Of a stretch of DNA of 5,780 bases, positions 1 through 5,262 are shown piece after piece. Below the pieces are notes generated by a model. That model was not told the DNA's origin. It worked only from the letters and a program-made list of their open reading frames with translations, and made no database searches. This DNA is from Pseudomonadota bacterium. Its GTDB lineage: Bacteria > Pseudomonadota > Alphaproteobacteria > Sphingomonadales > Sphingomonadaceae. The stretch spans positions 1 to 5,780 of the forward strand of contig JAEXLC010000216.1 of assembly GCA_023445495.1 (NCBI GenBank), written 5' to 3'. The first letter of the stretch is position 1. The number at the start of each line of letters is the position of its first letter. The position numbers were made by a program, and so were the translations under genes.

Positions 1-56
1 GCCCTAGATGACCGGCGCGGCGACCACGTTCCCGTCTCCCATGTGGAGTTTCAAGA

Positions 57-94
57 CCGGGACGGCCCGGCAGCTCTGTTGAAGGAGGCTGCCG
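57..94 (+). promoter_or_regulatory. Guanidine-II (mini-ykkC)-like leader, one aptamer hairpin visible, with competing RBS hairpin
   Basis: CCGGG (57-61) pairs perfectly with CCCGG (66-70) around the tetraloop ACGG (62-65). An ACGR-loop hairpin just upstream of an SMR gene is the hallmark of the guanidine-II class. A second hairpin, CGGCAGC (68-74) with GCTGCCG (88-94), is also a perfect 7-bp match. It places the Shine-Dalgarno AAGGAGG in its loop and 3' arm and pairs the first base of the GTG start. The two hairpins share bases 68-70, so they exclude each other: ligand-stabilised aptamer would free the ribosome binding site. Caution: the class normally has two ACGR hairpins 7-40 nt apart, and I find no second ACGR loop in 1-56. 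Confidence 0.5.
82..88 (+). promoter_or_regulatory. Strong ribosome binding site of gdx
   Basis: AAGGAGG, a near-perfect Shine-Dalgarno sequence, 5 nt before the GTG at 94. It decides the start codon and lies inside the putative sequestering hairpin 68-94. Confidence 0.85.
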
Positions 95-411
95 TGATTT
101 GGTTGATTCTGATTATTGCCGGTCTGCTCGAAGTCGTCTGGGCCTTCTTCATGAAGCAGTCCGAAGGCTTCACGAAGCTTGTCCCCTCGATCGTCACCCT
201 CGTCACCATGGGTGCCAGCTTCGGCCTGCTCTCGCTGTCGATGCGCAGCCTGCCGCTCGGCACCGCCTATACGGTGTGGACCGGCATCGGCGCGGTCGGC
301 GCCTTCGTGGTGGGGATCGTCGTGCTCGGCGAGCAGGCCAGCCTGATGCGGCTCGGCGCCGCCGCGCTGATCGTCTCGGGCCTGGTGCTGATGAAGCTGT
401 CGTCGAGCTAG
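94..411 (+). CDS. gdx: Gdx/SugE guanidinium exporter (SMR family)
   Basis: A 105-aa protein, the usual SMR length, with four hydrophobic segments and hardly any soluble part. It closely resembles E. coli SugE/Gdx, an inner-membrane dual-topology dimer that exports guanidinium in exchange for protons. The Gdx-type residues fall at the expected positions: Glu13 (central binding residue, in LLEVVWA), Trp16, Ser42, Tyr59 and Trp62, with the family signature GTAYTVWTGIGAVG at 56-69. I chose the GTG at 94 because AAGGAGG (82-88) lies 5 nt upstream and the protein then starts like its homologs; the in-frame GTG at 43 would add 17 hydrophilic residues and overrun the leader hairpin. The leader looks riboswitch-controlled. 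The gene converges on dmeF and shares stop-codon bases with it. The sequence favours the Gdx subtype over the promiscuous quaternary-ammonium (Qac/EmrE) subtype. Confidence 0.95.
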   Translation: MIWLILIIAGLLEVVWAFFMKQSEGFTKLVPSIVTLVTMGASFGLLSLSMRSLPLGTAYTVWTGIGAVGAFVVGIVVLGEQASLMRLGAAALIVSGLVLMKLSSS

Positions 412-1334
412 CGGCATTCGACGGTGAGGTGCGCCAGTTCGTGCACCGGCGCCAGCCGCGCGCGGACGGTATCGGCATCCGCGCCCACCACGCTGACGAT
501 CGCCGCCCGCGCCTCGGGGCCGACCCGCCATACATGCAGGTCGGTGATCCGCACGCCGCCCTCGGCAAGCAGTTCGCGCACTTCCTCGGCGACATGGTCG
601 TCGGTCCGGTCGAGCAGCACCGACGCGGTGTCGCGCATCAGGGTCCACGACCAGCGCGCGATCACCACCGCGCCGACGATCCCCATCGCCGGGTCCATCC
701 ACGCCCAGCCGAGATAGCGCCCGGCCAGCAGCGCCGCGATCGCCAGCACCGAGGTCAGCGCATCGGCCAGCACATGGACATAGGCCGAGCGAAGGTTGTT
801 GTCCTGGTGATGGCCATGACCGTGATGCCCGTGGTCATGGTGGTGATGATCGTGCCCGTGATGATGATGGTGATGCCCGCCCGACAGCAGCAGCGCGCTG
901 ACCAGGTTCACCGCCAGCCCCAGCACCGCGACGATCGTCGCCTCGCCGAACGCCACGGTGATCGGCTCGAACAGCCGCAGCACCGACTCCACCCCGATCC
1001 CCAGCGCGATCAGCCCGAGCACCATCGCCGAGGCGAAGCCGGCCAGGTCGCCGACCTTGCCGGTGCCGAAGCTGTAGGCGGCATTGCGCGCATGCTTCTT
1101 CGCATAGCTGTAAGCAATCGCGGCCACCGCCAGCGCTCCGGCATGCGTCGCCATGTGGAAGCCGTCCGCGAGCAGCGCCATCGATCCGGTCCAATAGCCC
1201 GCGACGATCTCGCCGACCATCATCACCGCGGTCAGCGCGACCACCCACAGGGTCCGCCGGGCATTGTCGTCATGCGCCGCGCCCAGGAACACATGCTCGT
1301 GCGCCAGCGCGTCGATCTCGGGAAGCGTAGCCAT
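408..1334 (-). CDS. dmeF: DmeF-type Co(II)/Ni(II) efflux transporter (cation diffusion facilitator)
   Basis: A 308-aa inner-membrane CDF protein with six predicted TM segments between about residues 28 and 240, then a cytosolic C-terminal domain (about 240-308). CDF proteins exchange cytosolic divalent metal for protons. The metal-site motifs are visible: H60-x3-H64 in TM2 (ADGFHMATH, typical of the DmeF clade) and H187-x3-D191 in TM5. Between TM4 and TM5, residues 154-176 contain 17 histidines with Gly and Asp, a metal-binding loop usual for DmeF/CzcD/ZitB proteins. I chose the ATG at 1334 because AGGA lies 6 nt upstream; the TTG at 1340 would abut that AGGA. dmeR ends 8 nt upstream, so the two genes form a dmeRF operon, which supports Co/Ni over Zn as substrate, though specificity cannot be read from the sequence. 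The stop codon overlaps that of gdx. Confidence 0.92.
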   Translation of the reverse strand: MATLPEIDALAHEHVFLGAAHDDNARRTLWVVALTAVMMVGEIVAGYWTGSMALLADGFHMATHAGALAVAAIAYSYAKKHARNAAYSFGTGKVGDLAGFASAMVLGLIALGIGVESVLRLFEPITVAFGEATIVAVLGLAVNLVSALLLSGGHHHHHHGHDHHHHDHGHHGHGHHQDNNLRSAYVHVLADALTSVLAIAALLAGRYLGWAWMDPAMGIVGAVVIARWSWTLMRDTASVLLDRTDDHVAEEVRELLAEGGVRITDLHVWRVGPEARAAIVSVVGADADTVRARLAPVHELAHLTVECR

Positions 1335-1342
1335 GTCCAATC

Positions 1343-1618
1343 CTATTTCGAATAACGGCGGATCACCGCCAGCAGCTCTTCCGCCCCCTGCGCCCGCTCG
1401 GCATCGCTGAGCCCGGGTGCCGCGACATGCGCCTCGAGATGATCGGCGATGATCTCGTCGAGCAGCCCGTTCACCGCGCCGCGCACGGCGGCCACGAGCT
1501 GCAGCACTTCGGCGCAGCCGGCCTCGCCCTGCAGCGCCCGCTCGACCGCGCCGACCTGCCCGCCGATGCGCCGCACCCGCGCGAGCAATGCGGAATTGTC
1601 ATGGGAGAGATGTGCCAT
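1343..1618 (-). CDS. dmeR: DmeR, RcnR/CsoR-family Co/Ni-responsive repressor
   Basis: A 91-aa all-helical DUF156 (CsoR/RcnR) protein. These tetramers bind the promoter without metal and release it when metal binds. With the ATG at 1618, the ligand set of E. coli RcnR appears at the same numbers: His3, Cys35, His60 and His64, with AAVRGAVNGL (43-52) in the conserved helix. His3 at its canonical position and GGGGG 7 nt upstream favour this start over the ATG at 1624 (which would put the His at 5 and the SD 1 nt away). A much longer open frame continues upstream to about 1906, but it runs through the operator and another gene and is not part of the protein. It precedes dmeF by 8 nt and is probably autoregulated through the dyad at 1617-1639. 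The ligand set argues for Co/Ni rather than Cu (CsoR) or formaldehyde (FrmR) sensing. Confidence 0.92.
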   Translation of the reverse strand: MAHLSHDNSALLARVRRIGGQVGAVERALQGEAGCAEVLQLVAAVRGAVNGLLDEIIADHLEAHVAAPGLSDAERAQGAEELLAVIRRYSK

Positions 1619-1639
1619 ACCCATACCCCCTATAGGTAT
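1617..1639. promoter_or_regulatory. Predicted DmeR operator (dyad with C5/G5 core)
   Basis: ATACCCATA (1617-1625), CCCCC (1626-1630), TATAGGTAT (1631-1639): 9-bp inverted arms with one mismatch around a homopolymeric C tract. A/T-rich arms flanking a G/C tract are the operator form known for CsoR/RcnR/FrmR repressors. On the minus strand the dyad contains the dmeR Shine-Dalgarno (GGGGG) and reaches into its start codon, so binding should block both the promoter edge and the start region. I could not assign convincing -35/-10 boxes; TATAGG/TATACC inside or beside the dyad are possible -10 elements. Confidence 0.75.
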
Positions 1640-1667
1640 ATGCACGACAGGTAAAGCCCCGCGCCGC

Positions 1668-2069
1668 TCAGCCTCCCGCTTCCAGCAGCGGATAGAGGAT
1701 CGCCTTCTCCCGCGCGCTGCGCCGGCGCATCGCCGCGCGCATCGCGGTCGAGGCGGCCCGATAGCCTTCCCAATCCGCGACGATGCGATCGATCGTCCAC
1801 CCGCCGACATGGCGGCTGCTGCTGGCAAGCATCTCGGCGCTGTTCTCGCGCAGCCGGTCGAGCTCGGCGACCAGATGGGGCGCGCCGCCCTCGCGCAACC
1901 GGGCACAGGCCTCGTCGACCAGCCGCCGACGCCGGCTGCTCGCCCGGCTCAGCCGCCAGCGGATCGCGGCCAGCGCGCTCGCATCGGGCAGGGGCGCATG
2001 CGTCGCGTCCTCCAGTTCCTGGATTCCGTCGAGCAATGCCGCATGTGCCGCGCGAAGCTCCGCCAGCAT
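1668..2069 (-). CDS. Hypothetical 133-aa helical protein, faintly hemerythrin-like
   Basis: Not assigned to a named family. It is predicted almost wholly helical, rich in Arg, Ala and Leu, without a signal peptide or TM segment. The C-terminus REKAILYPLLE (120-130) resembles the last helix of HHE/hemerythrin four-helix bundles, and His occurs at 9, 24, 65 and 87, but the regular HxxxE pattern of a di-iron site is absent. It could be a divergent, possibly metal-free member of that fold, or unrelated. The ATG at 2069 is supported by GAGGGG 5 nt upstream. It lies 55 nt downstream of the DUF1294 gene on the same strand and ends 49 nt before the dmeR start, so the dmeR promoter sits just behind it and read-through into dmeRF is possible. 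Third-position GC is high, as expected for a real gene. Confidence 0.7.
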   Translation of the reverse strand: MLAELRAAHAALLDGIQELEDATHAPLPDASALAAIRWRLSRASSRRRRLVDEACARLREGGAPHLVAELDRLRENSAEMLASSSRHVGGWTIDRIVADWEGYRAASTAMRAAMRRRSAREKAILYPLLEAGG

Positions 2070-2124
2070 GCCATCCCCTCAAATGACCTGCCCGACCAAC
2101 GCATCGCGATGCGCTGCGATCCGC

Positions 2125-2403
2125 TCAGGCCGCCACATCCAGCATGAGCAGGCCGAGCGCGGCGCTCGCCTGGATCAGCGCGATCAGCGCCAGGTAGAGC
2201 GAGAAGGGCTGCTTGCGCGTCTTGTGGCGGAACAGCCGGCGCGCCGCGAACGCACCGGGCGAACCGCCGAGCAGCGCCAGCCCGAGCAGGTGGCGTTCGG
2301 GAACGCGCCGCCCGCCAACGATCGCGCGCCTCTTGTCCTGCCAGAAGCGCAGCAGGGTCCAGAGATTGATGGCGACAAGCCAGAGAAGCGCAGCGGCAAG
2401 CAT
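2125..2403 (-). CDS. DUF1294 small membrane protein
   Basis: A 92-aa protein with the DUF1294 pattern: a hydrophobic N-terminal segment (about 2-18), DK (23-24), RRVPE (32-36), LGGSPGA (45-51), RHKTRKQPF (59-67), then a second hydrophobic segment (about 68-90). The family is of unknown function and consists of small inner-membrane proteins with a short cytosolic or re-entrant loop bearing the conserved GG and HKT motifs. Length fits single-domain members. The ATG at 2403 has AAGG 7 nt upstream. It is transcribed divergently from the AmpR-like regulator across a 66-bp spacer with a LysR-type box, so it may be a target of that regulator, which is inference only. Confidence 0.88.
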   Translation of the reverse strand: MLAAALLWLVAINLWTLLRFWQDKRRAIVGGRRVPERHLLGLALLGGSPGAFAARRLFRHKTRKQPFSLYLALIALIQASAALGLLMLDVAA

Positions 2404-2440
2404 CGCCCGGCCTTATCCGCTCGTCCCCATCTGGCGCCAT

Positions 2441-2459
2441 GCATGAGATAAACTTATGC
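2441..2459. promoter_or_regulatory. LysR-type T-N11-A box in the divergent spacer
   Basis: GCAT (2441-2444) and ATGC (2456-2459) are perfect inverted arms separated by exactly 11 bp, the classical LysR T-N11-A geometry, with an AT-rich interior that holds a second short dyad, ATAA-AC-TTAT (2448-2457). The spacer 2404-2469 is otherwise GC-rich. The site ends 10 bp before the lysR start and lies about 38 bp from the DUF1294 start, a position that suits autorepression and divergent control. TATGCT (2455-2460) could be a -10 box for lysR; no Shine-Dalgarno precedes its ATG, so that transcript could have a very short leader or none. Confidence 0.55.
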
Positions 2460-2469
2460 TCCGGCGCGC

Positions 2470-3345
2470 ATGGTCCGCCCCCACCTCCCCCTCAACGCCC
2501 TGCGCGCCTTCGAGGCGTCGGCCCGGCATTTGAGCTTCACCCGCGCCGCGATCGAGCTCTGCGTGACCCAGGCCGCGATCAGCCATCAGGTGAAGGGGCT
2601 GGAGGAGCGGCTTGGCGCCCAGCTCTTCCGCCGCCTGCCGCGCGGGCTGGCGCTCACCGACGAAGGCATGGCGCTGCTCCCGGCATTGGGCGACAGCTTC
2701 GATCGCATCGCCGAGCTGGTCGAAGGCATCACCAGCGGCACCGCCGCGCAACTGCTTTCGGTCGCCGCGGTCGGCACCTTCGCCACCGGCTGGCTGCTCC
2801 CGCGTCTGCCGGCCTTCCATGCCGCGCACCCCCGCATCGACCTGCGCCTGTTCACCAACAACAACCGCGTCGACCTCGCCGGCGAAGGGCTCGACTATGC
2901 GATCCGCTTCGGCGCCGGCGCCTGGCACGGCACCGAGGCGGTGCCGCTGATCGAGACGCCGCTCACCCCGCTCTGCACCCCCGCCCTCGCCGCAAAGCTG
3001 GCTACCCCCGCCGACCTGCTGACCCTGCCACTGCTGCGCTCCTACCGCGCCGACGAATGGCCGCGCTGGCTCGCCGAGGCCGGCATCGCCCCGCCGCCCC
3101 TGCGCGGACCGGTGTTCGACAGTTCGCTCGCCATGGCCGAGGCCGCGGTCCAGGGTGCCGGCGTCGCGCTCGCGCCGCCGGCGATGCTCTCCCGCCATAT
3201 CGAGGAAGGCCGCCTCGTCCGCCCCTTCGCGCAGCAGGTCGTCACCGGCCGCTACTGGCTGACCTGGCTGCAATCGCGCACGCCGAGCCCGGCGATGGTG
3301 GCGTTCCGGGAATGGCTGGCGGCACAGGTAGCCCCGACTCGCTGA
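2470..3345 (+). CDS. LysR-family regulator, AmpR/GcvA-like
   Basis: A 291-aa LTTR of normal length. The N-terminal winged HTH spans about residues 6-65 (FTRAAIELCVTQAAISHQV at 23-41 is the HTH core). The effector domain covers about 92-285 and is strongly AmpR-like: VGTFATGWLLP (101-111), NNNRVDLAGEGLDYAIRFG (130-148), AWHGTE (151-156), LLRSYRADEW (188-197) and VFDSS (215-219). AmpR effector-region residues known from mutants are conserved, Gly102, Thr103 and Asp135, with Tyr262 where AmpR has Tyr264. AmpR senses muropeptides and normally controls a divergent ampC; here the divergent gene is DUF1294 and no beta-lactamase is present, so the symbol is withheld. The ATG at 2470 is the only reasonable start, since the in-frame ATG at 2443 hits a stop two codons later. 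The 3' end overlaps the antisense 203-aa gene by 104 bp. Confidence 0.93.
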   Translation: MVRPHLPLNALRAFEASARHLSFTRAAIELCVTQAAISHQVKGLEERLGAQLFRRLPRGLALTDEGMALLPALGDSFDRIAELVEGITSGTAAQLLSVAAVGTFATGWLLPRLPAFHAAHPRIDLRLFTNNNRVDLAGEGLDYAIRFGAGAWHGTEAVPLIETPLTPLCTPALAAKLATPADLLTLPLLRSYRADEWPRWLAEAGIAPPPLRGPVFDSSLAMAEAAVQGAGVALAPPAMLSRHIEEGRLVRPFAQQVVTGRYWLTWLQSRTPSPAMVAFREWLAAQVAPTR

Positions 3346-3853
3346 AAAGCTGCGCCGCGATCGCGCGGTAATAGCCGCATATCTCGTCGAGCTCGGCACC
3401 GGACAGGCTCAGCCGTTCCCCGATCGCGACCCGGGGCAGCACCGCGCCTTCCCGCATCGGCCAGCCGACCGTCATGCTCGCATCCCCGCGGCGGTCCCCG
3501 CGCCGCACCAGTCCTTCGCAATGGAACAGGCAGTCGCGGCTGCGCGCCAATGCGGTCAGCCGGGCATGGTCGTCATGCGGGGCGCCAGTCATCGCCCGCA
3601 GCGAAGCGAGCTTGTTGGCGGTTTCGCGCTCGCCCGCGGGCAGCGCAATGCCGCAGGCGCCGGCCAGTGCATCGATCAACAGGCTCAGGAAACGATCGAG
3701 TTCGCGCAGCCCGTTGCCAAGCACGCGGGCACGATACCGCCCCGTGATGGCAGGGCGCGCGCCCTCGCGGGACAGTCCCTGTGCCAGGAAATCGGCGCCG
3801 CGCTGCAGGGTTGCATGGGCTCGCGCCAGCTCGGCGCGGTCGCGTCCGGTCAA
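3242..3853 (-). CDS. Hypothetical 203-aa protein with HEPN-like R-x4-H motif; candidate toxin
   Basis: Not recognised as a named family. It appears helical and soluble, with one hydrophobic helix (about 54-66, FLSLLIDALAGA). ALARSRDCLFHCEG (101-114) contains R104, R106 and H111, an R-x4-H / R-x6-H arrangement in a helix as in HEPN ribonucleases; this is a weak motif on its own. Codon use with G/C-rich third positions supports coding up to about residue 172. The last 34 residues (Pro-, Ser- and Ala-rich) lie antisense to lysR and look like a non-conserved read-through tail. The start is uncertain: TTG at 3853 is the first start codon in a frame opened by a stop at about 3890, and lies 10 nt after the stop of the 98-aa gene, suggesting translational coupling. 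Placed directly after a toxin-binding-domain-like gene, it may be the toxin partner; this is inference. Confidence 0.65.
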   Translation of the reverse strand: MTGRDRAELARAHATLQRGADFLAQGLSREGARPAITGRYRARVLGNGLRELDRFLSLLIDALAGACGIALPAGERETANKLASLRAMTGAPHDDHARLTALARSRDCLFHCEGLVRRGDRRGDASMTVGWPMREGAVLPRVAIGERLSLSGAELDEICGYYRAIAAQLFSESGLPVPPAIPGTPPSPGSACAIAARSASSGR

Positions 3854-3863
3854 CCGCGGCGCT

Positions 3864-4160
3864 TCAGCATGCAGCCGCCTTCCGCGCCGCTATCTCGGCC
3901 TCCACGGCAGCGAGCCCCTCGGCACTCTCCAACGCGAGATCGAGCGGACGCCCGCCCAGCCCGTCATCGAAGCCGTTCAGATAGGCGGTTGCGCCGTCAC
4001 GCCCCAGAGCCTCGAACGCCAGCCGCGCAACCCGCCCCTGGCGCTCGGCCCGATCCGGAGCAAGGCGCACGCCGGTGAAGGTCTTGCGAAACGGGCGCGT
4101 CCTTACGGGACCGGACGAGGTCTCGCCGGCAGAGGTTGAAGCGTCGGATTCGGGGTCCAT
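3864..4160 (-). CDS. Small protein with MbcA/ParS/Xre antitoxin-like C-terminal domain
   Basis: A 98-aa protein. Residues 1-40 are polar and probably disordered. Residues about 42-93 (AYLNGFDDGLGGRPLDLA at 59-76, then SAEGLAAVEAEI) match the pattern of the MbcA/ParS/Xre toxin-binding domain (formerly DUF2384): an alanine-rich helix, a short loop with an aspartate, the GGRPLDLA turn, EG and a closing helix. Unlike typical Xre-type antitoxins there is no N-terminal helix-turn-helix, so it is unlikely to bind DNA by itself. In known modules this domain contacts a RES-fold toxin encoded next door; here the next gene is not RES. The ATG at 4160 is preceded by GGAG at 6 nt, which outweighs the GTG at 4193 further upstream. 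The stop lies 10 nt from the next start, so the two genes are very likely cotranscribed. Confidence 0.72.
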   Translation of the reverse strand: MDPESDASTSAGETSSGPVRTRPFRKTFTGVRLAPDRAERQGRVARLAFEALGRDGATAYLNGFDDGLGGRPLDLALESAEGLAAVEAEIAARKAAAC

Positions 4161-4302
4161 GGGCAGCTCCGCGTCATGTAAGCGGGAGCGCACAGGTCTC
4201 TCAGCCGCGGGCGCCTACGTGTCGGAACTGCTCGCGATGGCCCGGCCTAGCACGCCGTCCGGGCAAGCGATAGCGCGATGGCATCCGGCGCGATTGGGAC
4301 GC
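4161..4302. other. Intergenic region upstream of the antitoxin-like gene
   Basis: This 142-bp gap must hold the promoter of the two-gene unit to its left and the end of the CDF transcript. I see the Shine-Dalgarno GGAG next to 4160, and one GCCCGG (4240-4245) / CCGGGC (4259-4264) hairpin with a 13-nt loop and no T-tract. No convincing -35/-10, EcfG motif or long inverted repeat is visible. Confidence 0.4.
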
Positions 4303-5253
4303 TCACCCCATCGCCACCGCGTCCACCGCATCCTCGCGTTTTTCCGGCCGGATATAGATCGAGCTGAGCTTCGGCTCCTGCGCTTTCAGCCGGTGTTCGA
4401 TCCGCTCGATCAGCGTCTCCGCCTCGCCCATCGGTAGCGCGTCGTCGAAATCCGCGCTGATCGCCACGAAGATCCGGTCTGGCGCGGTATGGATCGTGCG
4501 CACATGGTTCACATGGGTGATGCACGGCTCCGCCTCGAGCGCTGTGCGGATCCGCGCCACCATGTCGAGATTGGCGCGCTCGCCGATCAGCAGCCCCTTG
4601 GATTCACGCGCCAGCAGGCTCGCCACCCCGGCCAGGATCACGCCGATCACGATCGATGCCCAGCCATCGATCCGCGGATCGCCCCAGTGATGGCTCGCCC
4701 ACACGCCGATGCCGGCGACGATCAGTCCCGCCAGCGCCGCCGAATCCTCGAACAGCACGATGAAGCCCGATGGGTCCTTCGATTCCTTGATCGCCTTCCA
4801 CCAGCCGCATTCGCCCTTGCTCGCGGAGAATTCGCGCATCGCGATCCACCAGCTCGTGCCTTCGAGCGCGAAGGCGATGGCGAGGACGATGTAGTTGGGC
4901 AGCGGATCGCGCAGTTCCTCGGGCGCCTGGATATGCTTCCAGCCCTCATAGATCGATACGCCGGAACCCAGCCCGAAGATCAGGATCGCGACGACGAAGG
5001 CCCAGAAATAGAGCTCGCGGCCATAGCCGAAGGGATGGTCGCGGTCGGGCGGGCGCTTCGCCCGATATTGCCCGTAGAGCAGCAGGCCCTGATTGCCCGT
5101 GTCGACCAGGCTGTGCACCCCCTCGGTAAGCATCGAGGAGGAACCGGTAATCGCGGCCGCCACGAACTTGGCGACCGCGATTCCGAGATTGGCGGCCAGC
5201 GCCGCGTAGATGACGATGTTGGCGCGCCATCCCGACGCGGGCGAAGCCGCCAT
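4303..5253 (-). CDS. ZnT9-like cation diffusion facilitator with atypical TM5 site
   Basis: A 316-aa CDF protein with six TM segments between about residues 12 and 215 and a cytosolic domain (about 222-302). It resembles the SLC30A9/ZnT9 branch: EGVHSLVDTGNQ (44-55), HPFGYGRELYFW (73-84), KESKDPSGF (156-164) and LFEDSAALAG (167-176). TM2 keeps H47-x3-D51. In TM5 the usual H-x3-D reads V166-x3-D170 preceded by Glu169, so one normal ligand is missing; the same LxED substitution is characteristic of ZnT9 proteins. There is no His-rich loop, unlike dmeF. Transported ion unknown; zinc is the family-based guess. The ATG at 5253 follows the stop of the 116-aa gene by 9 nt with no clear Shine-Dalgarno, suggesting coupled translation. 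The operon carries an EcfG-type promoter, so transport here is probably tied to general stress rather than metal excess. Confidence 0.9.
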   Translation of the reverse strand: MAASPASGWRANIVIYAALAANLGIAVAKFVAAAITGSSSMLTEGVHSLVDTGNQGLLLYGQYRAKRPPDRDHPFGYGRELYFWAFVVAILIFGLGSGVSIYEGWKHIQAPEELRDPLPNYIVLAIAFALEGTSWWIAMREFSASKGECGWWKAIKESKDPSGFIVLFEDSAALAGLIVAGIGVWASHHWGDPRIDGWASIVIGVILAGVASLLARESKGLLIGERANLDMVARIRTALEAEPCITHVNHVRTIHTAPDRIFVAISADFDDALPMGEAETLIERIEHRLKAQEPKLSSIYIRPEKREDAVDAVAMG

Positions 5254-5262
5254 CAGCGCGGC

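Noticed and set aside
1..56. First ACGR hairpin of a complete guanidine-II riboswitch
   Set aside because: No ACGA or ACGG loop with a pairing stem is present here; CTCC/GGAG (36-39, 45-48) pairs but its loop does not fit.
810..880. Apparent microsatellite of CAT/ATG-like triplets
   Set aside because: It is explained by the His codons of the DmeF metal-binding loop.
99..1355. Long plus-strand open frame of 418 codons
   Set aside because: It overlaps gdx and runs antisense through dmeF; its translation is His/Arg-rich low complexity, and both overlapped genes are firmly recognised.
1619..1906. N-terminal extension of dmeR
   Set aside because: The frame stays open only because of high GC; it crosses the operator and the 133-aa gene, and the RcnR ligand numbering supports the start at 1618.
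2413..3399. Minus-strand open frame opposite lysR
   Set aside because: Gly/Arg/Ala-rich composition without domain features; a high-GC shadow of the clear LysR gene.
4240..4264. GCCCGG/CCGGGC hairpin as a terminator
   Set aside because: Only 6 bp with a 13-nt loop and no T-tract on either strand; common by chance at this GC content.
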